Shown here one piece after another: positions 36,587 to 45,651 of a stretch of 64,000 nt of DNA. Every line of letters starts with the position of its first letter. The stretch's first letter is position 1. The position numbers were made by a program, and so were the translations under genes. Source of the stretch: Gimesia sp. (GTDB lineage: Bacteria; Planctomycetota; Planctomycetia; Planctomycetales; Planctomycetaceae); the NCBI GenBank assembly GCA_002706765.1, contig PAJV01000061.1, positions 62,001 through 126,000 of the forward strand, written 5' to 3'. The notes beneath the pieces are model-generated. The model ran no database searches. It was not told the DNA's origin and worked only from the letters and a program-made list of their open reading frames with translations.

Positions 36587-38731
36587 ATGAAAAATCTGGA
36601 CAAGTATCGAAACATTGGAATTTCGGCTCACATCGACTCTGGTAAGACCACTCTTACCGAACGAGTTCTGTACTACTCAGGACGAATTCACAAAGTACGT
36701 GAAGTTCGGGGCGGCGATGGTGGCGCTACGATGGATAGTATGGATCTGGAACGTGAACGCGGAATCACAATCGCCTCCGCTGCGACTCAGGTCAAGTGGA
36801 AAGATACCACGATCAACATCATCGATACTCCAGGCCACGTTGACTTTACCGTGGAAGTGGAACGCAGTCTCCGCGTACTCGACGGTGCGATTCTCGTACT
36901 CTGCTCAGTCGGTGGAGTTCAGAGCCAGTCACTGACAGTCGACCGCCAGATGAAACGTTATAAAGTCCCCCGTATTGCTTTCATCAACAAGATGGACCGT
37001 ACCGGTGCGGACTCTGCCAGCGTGATCAAACAGATTTCCGATAAATTGCACGTCGTGCCTCTGCCACTGCAGATTCCGATGGGCGAAGGTGCTCATTTCG
37101 AAGGTGTGGTAGACCTGGTGACCATGCAGGGCATCACCTACACTGGTGAGCAGGGCGAAACCGAAGTCTTTGGTGAAATTCCAGAAAAGTTCAAAGCAGC
37201 AGCTGAAGAAGCCCGCGCGAACATGCTGGAAACTCTTTCCATGTTCAGCGATGACTTGATGGTTGCGCTGCTGGAAGAAGCTGATGTACCTGTAGAAGAC
37301 ATCTACAAAGTCATTCGTGAAGCTACACTGTCTCACGAAATCACTCCCGTCATGATGGGAACCGCATTCAAAAATAAAGGTGTGCAGACTCTGCTGGACG
37401 CTGTCGTCCGCTTTCTGCCCAGTCCGCTCGACCGCGAAATCACTGCGATCGACCTGGATGCACAGCAGAAAGCCATCAAAGAAGGTGCCGAAGATACCAG
37501 CAGTGATTCGTTCCGTACGAAACTGTCGCATTCTTCCGACAAGCCTCTGGTTGCCATGGCGTTCAAAATTGTCGATGAAACATTCGGACAATTGACCTAC
37601 ATGCGTATCTACCAGGGTAAGCTTGAAAAAGGTCAAAGTTATATCAATACGCGAACTGGTAATTCCACGCGATTTGGTCGCCTGGTCCGTATGCACGCAG
37701 ACAGTCGTGAAGATGTCGACTGTGGTGAAGCCGGCGACATTATTGCTGCCGTCGGGATGGAATGTGCCTCCGGGGATACGTTCTGTAGTGGTGAAGTGAA
37801 TTTTGCTCTGGAAAGTATCTTTGTGCCTGAGCCTGTGATTCGTCTTTCGATCGAGCCACTCGACCGGGATGGGGCAGACCGTCTGGCCAAAGCCATTCAA
37901 CGCTTCAACCGCGAAGACCCCACCTTCCACGTGATGACAGACGATGAAACCAATCAGACCATCATCGCTGGTATGGGTCAGTTACACCTTGACGTCTACA
38001 TTGAACGCATCAAGCGTGAATACAAAGTTGAGTGTATCATTGGTGAACCACGCGTGGCTTACCGTGAGACACCAACGATTCCCGTGGAATACAATCACAA
38101 GCACAAAAAGCAGACTGGTGGTTCCGGTCAGTACGCCCATGTGGTTGGTAAGATTGAACCCATGACGGTGGAAACCGATGGTGACGCTTATGAATTCGTC
38201 AACAACATCAGCCAGGGACGTATTCCCCGTGAATACATTCCAGCGGTCGACAAAGGCTTCCAGCGTGCACTGGTCAAAGGACCGCTTTGCGAGTGCGAAG
38301 TAGTCGGCGTCAAAGCCACATTGTCTGATGGTTCATACCATGATGTCGACTCATCAGAAATGGCCTTTAACGTGGCCGGTTTCAACTGTATGCGTGAAAC
38401 CCTGAAGAAATCCAACATGGCTCTGCTGGAGCCCATCATGAAACTGGAAGTGGAAGTTCCTGAAGAATACCAGGGTCCGGTTTCCGGTCATATTGCACAA
38501 AAACGCGGTGTGATCAATACATCAGAAACACGTATGGGAACCAGTATTTTCGTCGCTGAAGTACCACTGGCCAGCATGTTCGACTACGCCAATGAACTGC
38601 GTTCGATGACACAGGGTAAAGGGGGATTCAGCATGGAATTCTCCCGCTATGCCCAGGTGCCTCGAAACATTCAGGAAGAAGTCGTTGCTCGCCGCCTGAA
38701 AGAAAAAGAAGAACGTATGGCAACAGCCTGA
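36587..38731 (+). CDS. fusA: Elongation factor G (spirochaete/planctomycete/mitochondrial type)
   Basis: A 714-residue translational GTPase with all EF-G domains. G-motifs: AHIDSGKTT (G1), GITIASAAT (G2 region), DTPGHVDF (G3), NKMDRTGADS (G4). The G1 loop has Ser where the classical EF-G has Ala (AHIDAGKTT), and it is followed by YYSGRIHKVREVRG, a pattern of the spd/mitochondrial EFG lineage rather than classical bacterial EF-G. Domain IV is present (KKQTGGSGQYAHV, IPREYIPAVDKG), so it can act as translocase or in ribosome recycling. In this lineage the two jobs may be split between paralogues; this copy cannot be assigned to one by eye. It is a single-gene unit with its own terminator. Confidence 0.95.
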   Translation: MKNLDKYRNIGISAHIDSGKTTLTERVLYYSGRIHKVREVRGGDGGATMDSMDLERERGITIASAATQVKWKDTTINIIDTPGHVDFTVEVERSLRVLDGAILVLCSVGGVQSQSLTVDRQMKRYKVPRIAFINKMDRTGADSASVIKQISDKLHVVPLPLQIPMGEGAHFEGVVDLVTMQGITYTGEQGETEVFGEIPEKFKAAAEEARANMLETLSMFSDDLMVALLEEADVPVEDIYKVIREATLSHEITPVMMGTAFKNKGVQTLLDAVVRFLPSPLDREITAIDLDAQQKAIKEGAEDTSSDSFRTKLSHSSDKPLVAMAFKIVDETFGQLTYMRIYQGKLEKGQSYINTRTGNSTRFGRLVRMHADSREDVDCGEAGDIIAAVGMECASGDTFCSGEVNFALESIFVPEPVIRLSIEPLDRDGADRLAKAIQRFNREDPTFHVMTDDETNQTIIAGMGQLHLDVYIERIKREYKVECIIGEPRVAYRETPTIPVEYNHKHKKQTGGSGQYAHVVGKIEPMTVETDGDAYEFVNNISQGRIPREYIPAVDKGFQRALVKGPLCECEVVGVKATLSDGSYHDVDSSEMAFNVAGFNCMRETLKKSNMALLEPIMKLEVEVPEEYQGPVSGHIAQKRGVINTSETRMGTSIFVAEVPLASMFDYANELRSMTQGKGGFSMEFSRYAQVPRNIQEEVVARRLKEKEERMATA

Positions 38732-38745
38732 TTCTGAACATAACG

Positions 38746-38779
38746 AAAAAGCCCCGTTTTACGAAACGGGGCTTTTTTT
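38746..38779 (+). terminator. Strong Rho-independent terminator of fusA
   Basis: GCCCCGTTT (38751-38759) pairs with AAACGGGGC (38764-38772) over TACG, with A-run and T-run flanks (38746-38750 and 38773-38779) that extend the stem. It lies 15 bases after the fusA stop. The A-run flank would act as a T run on the minus strand, so it may also end transcripts of the converging DapA-family gene. Confidence 0.95.
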
Positions 38780-38812
38780 ATTCTGCCAGGTTATCTGTGG
38801 CACAGGTCCTCT

Positions 38813-39724
38813 TCAAGCCAGATCTGCTTCTACCGCCAGGATTGGTTCCATCAGGTGTCGAATCTCAGCTTCCTGCTCTCCCGTCAGCGTTCGCTGGGGA
38901 GCCCGCGGCGGTCCGAAGTCGGCTCCTGTGAGTGTAATCGCATATTTCAGCATGCTGATATTGAAACTGTCCCCGGCACGCGCCCGGTAATCTTCAATGG
39001 GAAGTATCTGCTGCTGAAGCCGCATGCCTTCTGCATAATTTCCGGAATGAAAAGCAGCATGCATCGCCAGCGAGAGCCGCGGACAGACATTGCCGGCCCC
39101 ACTCGTGAATCCACCCGATCCTGCCAGCATATAATACGGTGCAAAACGTTCTGCCGATCCACAAATCCATTCCAGCCCGTGTGAGTCCGCATTCACAGTC
39201 GTACGGAACTGATGCATCTGATTCACAGAGTATTTCACGCCCACAGAACGGGAATCAGAGGCCAGTTTTAACAGCAGTTCATCACTGGGAATTTCTGCCT
39301 TTTTATAGAATAGAGTCGGGCAGTCGACCGCATCCATGACCGTCAGATAATATTCCTCAGCTCCCCGATCGCTCATATAAGGATGCGCAAACGGCATGAA
39401 CATGATCCCGGTGGCTCCCGCCTTAAGACAGTCAATCGCCGTCTGGCGGGCAACATTCACCTGGTACCCGATGGGAGCGAAAATTAGTGTCTCCGGGCCG
39501 GTCACTTCGCGTGTGATCTTCACCAGTTGAACAATTTCTTCTGGCGACAGACTGTGAAACTCACTCGTACCTGCTCCCGGCAGATAAACTCGCATTCCCG
39601 CATCAAATAATTTCTGAGTATGGGTTGCCTGCTGATCCAAATTGATTTGATCGTTCTGATCGAATGCAGTCAGCGGCACTATATGCACAGTCTGCAGCTG
39701 TTGACGTTCAAGGGAAGGACTCAT
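38813..39724 (-). CDS. DapA-family aldolase/dehydratase (dihydrodipicolinate synthase-like)
   Basis: A 303-residue TIM barrel of the class I aldolase DapA/NAL family. The Schiff-base lysine appears in SVGVKYSVNQ near residue 164, and the catalytic tyrosine in LFYKKAEIP near 138; an early GTSEFHSLSPEE loop replaces the usual GTTGE-type motif. The ending LTGEQEAEIRHLMEPI is also family-like. Departure from the normal GTTGE motif suggests a substrate other than pyruvate plus aspartate semialdehyde, so true DapA is unlikely. The ATG has AGGA nine bases upstream. No sugar-acid pathway genes are next to it, so the substrate is not assigned. Confidence 0.86.
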   Translation of the reverse strand: MSPSLERQQLQTVHIVPLTAFDQNDQINLDQQATHTQKLFDAGMRVYLPGAGTSEFHSLSPEEIVQLVKITREVTGPETLIFAPIGYQVNVARQTAIDCLKAGATGIMFMPFAHPYMSDRGAEEYYLTVMDAVDCPTLFYKKAEIPSDELLLKLASDSRSVGVKYSVNQMHQFRTTVNADSHGLEWICGSAERFAPYYMLAGSGGFTSGAGNVCPRLSLAMHAAFHSGNYAEGMRLQQQILPIEDYRARAGDSFNISMLKYAITLTGADFGPPRAPQRTLTGEQEAEIRHLMEPILAVEADLA

Positions 39725-39888
39725 GAAACAATTCCTGTTACCTGGGAAGATCGGAGGACCAGAGACTTCATTTCTCCGGATTCATCCTGCAGAATGAAAC
39801 CACGACGCGGAATTTCCACAGAATACTTAAGACTCTTTACATACTGTTGTACGTAGAAAACTGGTGACCATCAATCGAGTCGGGGCTC

Positions 39889-40794
39889 ATGAGTCAAAAT
39901 AATCTTCAACTCGAACATTGGTGCTATCTCGCATGTGTCATGGAGGCCACCGCCAGAAAACCGGGAAACGTCCATCCCGATGCTTCCTTTCCCGATTTGA
40001 GCTATGCTGATTTTCTGAAATCGGCAGCAGTCATCGCGCCTCTGCTGGCTCAATCCACAGAGCAGACCACGGGAGAACTGGTTTTAACCTGCATCAGAGC
40101 AACTCAAAGAACGGTCCCCAGTAATTCCAATCTGGGAATGGTTTTGCTGCTGGCTCCCCTCACACGGATTCCTGTCACATTCCAGATTGCAGAGAGAATC
40201 CACAACATCCTGCACAATCTGACAGTCGAAGATGCCCGCGCTGTCTACGAGGCAATCCGACTGGCACACCCCGGAGGCATGGGAACGACAGAGACTGAAG
40301 ATATCGCGCAGGTACCGACGCAAACATTACGCGACGTCATGTGCCTGGCTGCAGAACGGGACTCGATCGCCCGCGAATACGCGACCGATTTTCAGATCGT
40401 CCTGAATACCGGAGTCCCCGCGATTACCGAATACTGGCATCAGACAGACTGCTGGGAAACCGCCATCATCCGTTTACAACTGCGTCTGATGTCTGACTTT
40501 CCCGATACTTTAATTGCCAGAAAGCTGGGCTGCGATGAGGCGGAAGCAGCAGCCGGTCGCGCCCGCTCTCTCCTGCAGACAGACACGGGAACAGCTCAGC
40601 TTGCGGAATTCGATGCCTGGTTGCGCGAGCAGGGAAACCAGCGGAACCCCGGTACCACCGCGGATCTGGTGGCAGCAACTCTGTTCGTCGCAATGCGGGA
40701 CGGTTTTATTCCTGCCCCTGCCCCGGGTACAATCATCAATAAGATTCCCCCACAATTTCACCAGTACCTGACTTCAAAGTTTCAACATGAATAA
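39889..40794 (+). CDS. CitG/MdcB-like triphosphoribosyl-dephospho-CoA synthase family protein
   Basis: A 301-residue all-helical protein with the family's main motifs: CVMEATARKPGNVHPD (17-34), then TQRTVPSNSNLGMVLLLAPL near 65-85, AHPGGMGTTETEDIAQ near 125 and GTTADLVAATLFVAMRDG near the end. Classical members make the citrate/malonate lyase prosthetic-group precursor. No lyase genes are present here. The stop overlaps the next gene, a 6-pyruvoyl-tetrahydropterin synthase-like protein, by eight bases. Homologues also occur among the archaeal-type C1 (tetrahydromethanopterin) genes of methylotrophs and planctomycetes, so a pterin or C1-cofactor role is a better fit than citrate lyase. This is inference. 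Confidence 0.85.
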   Translation: MSQNNLQLEHWCYLACVMEATARKPGNVHPDASFPDLSYADFLKSAAVIAPLLAQSTEQTTGELVLTCIRATQRTVPSNSNLGMVLLLAPLTRIPVTFQIAERIHNILHNLTVEDARAVYEAIRLAHPGGMGTTETEDIAQVPTQTLRDVMCLAAERDSIAREYATDFQIVLNTGVPAITEYWHQTDCWETAIIRLQLRLMSDFPDTLIARKLGCDEAEAAAGRARSLLQTDTGTAQLAEFDAWLREQGNQRNPGTTADLVAATLFVAMRDGFIPAPAPGTIINKIPPQFHQYLTSKFQHE

Positions 40795-41284
40795 ATTTGC
40801 CCGCTACAAGGTGCGTGTCACCAAAGATCATCTTGTTTTCAGCGCAGCGCACTTCATCACATTTAACGGTAACATCTGTGAACGGCTGCACGGCCACAAC
40901 TGGCGTGTCGCTGCAGAATTGACCGGCCCCCTGGATGAAAACGGTTACGTGTTCGATTTTATCGCACTCCGCGACCAGCTGCAGAAAACAGTCGATGCCC
41001 TGGATCACCGGGTCCTGCTGCCAACCCAACACCGGCAAATCAAAGTCAGCGAACAGAACGGGGAAGTCGAGGCCACTTTTGACGACCGGCGCTGGGTCTT
41101 TCCCCGTGAAGACTGTATATTACTCCCGATCGAAAACACGACCGCCGAACTGATTGCTCACTGGATTGGCCAGCAGCTGCTGACTGTGATAGGATCGAAT
41201 ACTGAAAACCAGATTGAATCGATACAAATTGAAGTCGAAGAAAATTTTGGACAGTGGGCTATCTGTAAACTGCCTGTCTCATAA
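40787..41284 (+). CDS. 6-pyruvoyl-tetrahydropterin synthase / QueD-like protein
   Basis: A 165-residue member of the PTPS/QueD tunnelling-fold family. Zinc ligands are His22 (SAAHF), His35 and His37 (LHGHNW); Cys31 precedes them as C-x3-HGH, the catalytic cysteine of PTPS and QueD. LDHRVLL holds the Asp-His pair, PIENTTAELIAHWI is the family helix, and IEVEEN holds the pterin-binding Glu. A stretch near residues 84-105 (EQNGEVEATFDDRRWVFP) is longer than in typical QueD. The substrate is a dihydroneopterin triphosphate-like molecule. Its start overlaps the preceding gene by eight bases, so the two are translationally coupled. It could make tetrahydropterin, preQ0 precursor or a methanopterin precursor. 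Confidence 0.9.
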   Translation: MNKFARYKVRVTKDHLVFSAAHFITFNGNICERLHGHNWRVAAELTGPLDENGYVFDFIALRDQLQKTVDALDHRVLLPTQHRQIKVSEQNGEVEATFDDRRWVFPREDCILLPIENTTAELIAHWIGQQLLTVIGSNTENQIESIQIEVEENFGQWAICKLPVS

Positions 41285-41344
41285 AACCCAAATCCCCGAC
41301 AACTCCACATGCATCCCAGTGTGAACGAGCCAAGGAACGAAATC

Positions 41345-42208
41345 ATGTCAGCAAATTCAGCCTGGACTATTGATATCACCGAAGAGAACTTTGAGACCGA
41401 AGTGATTTCAAAGTCAGAACAAATCCCCATCATCATTGATTTCTGGGCTCCCTGGTGTGGCCCCTGTCAGCAGTTGGCGCCCCTGCTCGATCAGCTGGTG
41501 CAAGAGTATCAGGGGAAATTTATCCTCGCCAAAATCAATATCGATGAACAGCAGAATCTGGCAGCCGCCTTTCGCGTACAATCGATTCCCATGGTTGTTG
41601 CATTTGCAAATGGACAACCCGTCGATCACTTCCAGGGGATCCTGCCGGAAGATTCATTGCGGGAATGGATTTCCAAACTGCTGCCTTCAGAGGTAGATAT
41701 GCTCCTGCAGGAAGGACAGATTCTGGAAGACTCCGATCTGGCTTCCGCGGAAGCAAAATACAAGGCAGCGTTAGAGCTGGAACCGAAGAACGATACCATC
41801 CAGTTACGCCTGGCGGCCGTCCTGGCAAAACAGTCACGGTTTGATGAAAGTTCCCAGATGATTCAGGAGCTGGAGAAACGTGGATTTCTGGAACCGGAAG
41901 CAGAGCAGATCAAGTCTCAGTTGGAGCTGCAGGCTGCTGCAGAAGAAGCGGGTGGCGTGGATGCAGCTCGTGCAGCGCTTGAGGCAGACCCTGATAATGC
42001 CGCGTTGAAAATCGGGCTCGCAGATGCACTGGCGATTTCCAACAAGCACGAGGAGGCTCTGGAAATCTGCCTGTCGATCATTGAACAGGATAAAGCAGGA
42101 GCCGGAGTGGAAGCCAAAGCGACCATGCTGCGGATTTTTGACATTCTGGGCCCGCAATCCACTCTGGTGAGTACCTACCGCCGGAGACTGTCAACGCTGC
42201 TGTATTAA
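41345..42208 (+). CDS. Thioredoxin-domain protein with TPR tail (CnoX/YbbN-like)
   Basis: The first 110 residues form a thioredoxin domain with the active-site WCGPC (Cys38 and Cys41), a DFWAPWC strand-turn, and a cis-Pro in SIPMVV. The remaining 180 residues are helical TPR-like repeats (EAKYKAALELEPKNDTIQLRLAAVLA and LEADPDNAALKIGLADALA). This layout matches CnoX/YbbN, a redox-protective holdase that hands substrates to chaperones. The CxxC is intact, so it should be redox-active. The ATG at 41345 is preferred over 41309 because AAGGAA precedes it by about eight bases. It follows the PTPS-like gene on the same strand but need not share its role. Confidence 0.92.
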   Translation: MSANSAWTIDITEENFETEVISKSEQIPIIIDFWAPWCGPCQQLAPLLDQLVQEYQGKFILAKINIDEQQNLAAAFRVQSIPMVVAFANGQPVDHFQGILPEDSLREWISKLLPSEVDMLLQEGQILEDSDLASAEAKYKAALELEPKNDTIQLRLAAVLAKQSRFDESSQMIQELEKRGFLEPEAEQIKSQLELQAAAEEAGGVDAARAALEADPDNAALKIGLADALAISNKHEEALEICLSIIEQDKAGAGVEAKATMLRIFDILGPQSTLVSTYRRRLSTLLY

Positions 42209-42239
42209 GCAGCCACATCCATGTAACAGAAAGGGACCA

Positions 42240-43388
42240 TTACTGGCCGGCAGATCGAGTCCCCGCTGGTGAACCGGCAATGGGGACACCAAACGGCAAC
42301 GGTCGTCCGGCAACCTGGTATCCCAGCGAATGGGCGTGTTTCTGCAGACTGCGATACAGCTCAAAGCTGTCCGGATACACCCAGAAGGTGAGTGTGGATC
42401 CGGTGCCGATTTCAGTGATCGCCTGGAAAAATTCCGAGTTCTGCTGCATCGCCTGTTCCAGAGCTTCACCGGCGATATCATCACTGCGGCTGATTTCCCA
42501 CTTGGAGACGCCGACACGGAATCCCCCCCTGCCACCGTTACTCAACTGATCAATCGCTGATAGTGCCTGACGTTCAACAATGTAATCCATCGTATATCCG
42601 CGAAATGGCCCTACCTTCCCGTGATGTTCCCGGTACTTCGCCAGCCAGCTTCCGCGTTTCATCACCTGGTCTTTCAGTTCCATGAGCAATTCATTGATGG
42701 GTACGTACGAGACACGATTCTCTGAAAGCAGAAAGTGCCATTCTTTGTCGGTGACAAGTTGACTGACTGGCGTGAGTCGATGTTTTAATTCCTTGATCTG
42801 TTCCTGTGGTTCGGAAACCTGACGGGACTGTGCTACCACCCGCTCCAGTTGCTCCCTGGCTTCTTGCGTCGTATCAACCAGACTCAACAACTGTCGATAC
42901 TCCTGCTCCAGTTGATCACTTTTCTGATTGACCTGTGAAACCATTGACAACACTTTGCCACTGACTTCCTGCTTCTTTAAAGAAATTTCAGCAGCCCCTG
43001 CCTTGCGGCTCTGCATCACCTGATCCAGCCGCACCAGTTCCTGCTCCATCTTCTGAACTTCATCCAGCAGTTCCTGCGAGGGTTGCTGATAAATTATTTT
43101 CGGTTTCTGTGGCACGAATGGTTTAGGTTCCTGCGGTTCCAAAGCCAGTACCGGAGATTGCGGTGGCTCGGGAACGATTTTAGGCAGAAACGCTTCCAGT
43201 TCCTGGTCAATAATTTGTGGCTGGGTGGGAGCCACTTCCTGATTCTCCGCAACCATTACCGGTGCCTGGCTCATTTTGATACCAGCGATCACGATCAGGA
43301 TAATGAGAATCCCGACGATATTGGCCACGATGTCCAGAAATGAATCTGATCCAAATCCTGTTTCTCCCTCTGTTGCGCGACGGCTCAT
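42240..43388 (-). CDS. ExbD/MotB-like single-span protein with acidic membrane residue
   Basis: This 382-residue protein has one membrane span (about residues 17-37) with Asp19 at its start, in SFLDIVANIVG. An Asp in that place is the proton carrier of ExbD, TolR and MotB. The rest should be periplasmic: a Pro-rich linker (50-105), a coiled coil (about 106-205) and a C-terminal domain (about 215-366) with a FWVYPDSFELYRSL...AHSLGY pattern that recurs in the neighbouring 731-residue protein. There is no OmpA-type peptidoglycan-binding motif. AAGGAG precedes the ATG, and the stop of the upstream gene is one base away, so the two are tightly coupled. Third gene of the proton-channel operon. Confidence 0.8.
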   Translation of the reverse strand: MSRRATEGETGFGSDSFLDIVANIVGILIILIVIAGIKMSQAPVMVAENQEVAPTQPQIIDQELEAFLPKIVPEPPQSPVLALEPQEPKPFVPQKPKIIYQQPSQELLDEVQKMEQELVRLDQVMQSRKAGAAEISLKKQEVSGKVLSMVSQVNQKSDQLEQEYRQLLSLVDTTQEAREQLERVVAQSRQVSEPQEQIKELKHRLTPVSQLVTDKEWHFLLSENRVSYVPINELLMELKDQVMKRGSWLAKYREHHGKVGPFRGYTMDYIVERQALSAIDQLSNGGRGGFRVGVSKWEISRSDDIAGEALEQAMQQNSEFFQAITEIGTGSTLTFWVYPDSFELYRSLQKHAHSLGYQVAGRPLPFGVPIAGSPAGTRSAGQ

Positions 43389-43389
43389 G

Positions 43390-45585
43390 TTATTGCTCCT
43401 TCACAGTTGAGAGTGAGGAAGAACCCGGAAGCGGATCCAGTGTGTATTTTGCTTCGGTCTCAAGTCCCATTTTGTGTGCAGTGGTTTTCAGGCGTTCGTA
43501 GTACTGATTGCCCCCCGGGCTGATCGTAAACTGCAGGGAGGGGACCCAGTAAAAACCTTTGGGAGCCGGCCCCCAGGAAGTGACATATTGATCCATGACA
43601 ACCATCAATGACTGCGACAGTTTTTCCGGTGTAATCCCCTGATCAACGGAGATCACCTTTTCGTCGCCGACGATAATCCGGTCTGCACCGATTTGAACTG
43701 TAATTTCCCGCTCAAAACCAATTCCGGACCGTGATTGAGGAGGCCCCCACTGCCGATTCCGAGAATCCATTTCCGACTGGGATCTCGACTTGTGCGAGCG
43801 TTGCAGAGAAATCGAGCTGGCATTACCAGCCCCCCGCGCTGATTGACCGGGTGTCCGCGGGAATGGATTCGGAGGAAGCGCTGCATCTGAGATTGACTGC
43901 GGCTGAGTTGCACTGCTCCCGGTCTGATTCCTCTCTTTCGAGAATGGGTTCTCCATCGCTCGATTCTGAGCCATAGCCATTTCAGAATCGGTGAGAGTTT
44001 CAGATTGGCTCTGCTTCTCTGCTCCCCCGGCAGTCTTACTGGACTGGGTAGCATCGAGTTCAACCAGATGTTGTTCAGCCATTTCCCTCAATTGATCACG
44101 GCCGATCACCTTCGCCTGCTTAATGCCCGGACCTGTCCCTTCACCTTCACTATGGGGGCCTCTTAAATCTTCGATGTTGTAAACCTTTGCTCCCGGACGA
44201 GTGCCGGGAAGATTACCGAAGGCACCTGCCCCGTCCTCAGGTTTTCCACCACCCGATGTCGTTCCGGAATAAAGACTACGATGCTGTCCGCCGGTCTCAC
44301 CACTTCTGCCCTGTGAGACGATATGCTCCTGATCTGCTACTTTTGATAAATGCTCGGCGCGTGCCATCTGCTGACGGGGCGTTAACACATCGCTGAACCG
44401 GGTGGAGCCAGCACCAGTCCTGCCTCGGGCCAGCTGCTCTGATCCTCCGGATCCCTCCCGACCTCGACCCGACTGTTGACCAGTCTGTTCTTCTGGTTCA
44501 ATGACCCGCACGGTACCGGTTCGCGCATCGAACTGCAGGCTTCGCTCACTTGTTCCCTGTTGATTCTGGCTTAATTGCGAAACCAGATGTTTTCGCTCGC
44601 TCAAGACACGATCAACGGCATCCTGACAGATTTTTTCTGCACGGGAATCTTTATCAGGTAACGCAAATTCCCAGTCAGCATCAATTAACTCGTAACCGGA
44701 ATCCAGCTCCAGATTATTTAACAGTTTACGGGCAACATAATAACCCACGCTGCCACTGGGTCTGACCAGAATCAGTACGTAAGGCTCTTTTCCAGTGCCC
44801 CGATCCTGCGATTTCCAGTACTGAAATAATGCCTGGGTTCCCGCCAGCAGTGGATTATATCCAGGCGTAAACTCTTTCAGGTCATCAGGCGTTAAGGTTA
44901 TTCCTTCCGGCAGAAACGTCAGTCCCTGATCAGTACATTCAATCAGGATCGGTCGTTTGGCTGTCCCGGTCTGCCCATCGTAGGGAATGATCGAATATTT
45001 GCTGCGTGCCGTTTTCTGTGACTGTTTTTTCTCCTGCAGACTCTGCAACTCTTCCTGAAGCATTTCGGCAACTCGCGCTCTCTGCTTCTGCAGGGCATTC
45101 ATTTTCTCGTTGAGTTCCTTGTCTTTCTGATTCAAAGACAGAATCTGCTGCTCGCTCTGTTTTAACTGATCTTCCGACTGATTCAGTTCATTCTTCAAGC
45201 GAACCAGATTCAGATTCTGAGACTTCAGATCTTCCAGTTTGCGCGATCTCTGCAACTGGAGTACTCTTAAGCGTTCTTCATGCTCCCGCGCCAGATTGAT
45301 CACCTGGGGCTCGGGTTCCGGAATGATTTCCGGCTCATCCATCTGGACGACAATCGGGGCAGCTGGCGCTGGTTCCTCAACCTCTGCTGAGAAAATCACG
45401 GGAGGAAAATAATCGTCTTGGACAACCTCTTCCACGACGACCTTCTGCACCTGCATGACCGCCTGATGACGAATCCGGCGGGTGGTAACGACCAGCAGGA
45501 AAATCAAAGCACCCATTGCACAAATGAGGACCGCCAGGAAGGGAAATAGCGATACCGAACGTGCTTCCTTACCTTGTCTGCTCAT
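43390..45585 (-). CDS. Large ExbD-like single-span protein lacking the acidic membrane residue
   Basis: This 731-residue protein has one N-terminal span (about 12-34, LFPFLAVLICAMGALIFLL) shaped like an ExbD span but with no Asp or Glu in it. Then come an acidic/Pro-rich linker, a coiled coil (about 97-190) and a beta/alpha domain (about 200-335, with RPILIECTDQG and EPYVLILVRPSG). A 270-residue low-complexity Gly/Ser/Gln-rich part (about 340-615) follows, then a second copy-like domain (about 624-722, with FTISPGGNQYYERLK and AHKMGL). Function is not known. It is the middle gene of the operon, after the TolQ/ExbB-like gene. It is probably a second, non-proton-carrying partner of the channel. 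Confidence 0.75.
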   Translation of the reverse strand: MSRQGKEARSVSLFPFLAVLICAMGALIFLLVVTTRRIRHQAVMQVQKVVVEEVVQDDYFPPVIFSAEVEEPAPAAPIVVQMDEPEIIPEPEPQVINLAREHEERLRVLQLQRSRKLEDLKSQNLNLVRLKNELNQSEDQLKQSEQQILSLNQKDKELNEKMNALQKQRARVAEMLQEELQSLQEKKQSQKTARSKYSIIPYDGQTGTAKRPILIECTDQGLTFLPEGITLTPDDLKEFTPGYNPLLAGTQALFQYWKSQDRGTGKEPYVLILVRPSGSVGYYVARKLLNNLELDSGYELIDADWEFALPDKDSRAEKICQDAVDRVLSERKHLVSQLSQNQQGTSERSLQFDARTGTVRVIEPEEQTGQQSGRGREGSGGSEQLARGRTGAGSTRFSDVLTPRQQMARAEHLSKVADQEHIVSQGRSGETGGQHRSLYSGTTSGGGKPEDGAGAFGNLPGTRPGAKVYNIEDLRGPHSEGEGTGPGIKQAKVIGRDQLREMAEQHLVELDATQSSKTAGGAEKQSQSETLTDSEMAMAQNRAMENPFSKERNQTGSSATQPQSISDAALPPNPFPRTPGQSARGAGNASSISLQRSHKSRSQSEMDSRNRQWGPPQSRSGIGFEREITVQIGADRIIVGDEKVISVDQGITPEKLSQSLMVVMDQYVTSWGPAPKGFYWVPSLQFTISPGGNQYYERLKTTAHKMGLETEAKYTLDPLPGSSSLSTVKEQ

Positions 45586-45651
45586 GGAAAAAACCGCGAA
45601 TTAACTTCGTTCAGAATTGAATAGTTGAGAATCACAACCTCTAGGCTTCTA

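Noticed and set aside
36929..37930. Minus-strand 333-codon frame inside fusA
   Set aside because: It is opposite the conserved EF-G coding sequence and has no family resemblance.
38813..39724. True dihydrodipicolinate synthase (dapA)
   Set aside because: The early GTTGE-type motif is replaced by GTSEF and no lysine-pathway gene is adjacent, so only the superfamily is supported.
39889..40794. Citrate or malonate lyase prosthetic-group gene as in citG/mdcB operons
   Set aside because: No lyase subunits, acyl-carrier or decarboxylase genes are near; context favours a pterin-related role.
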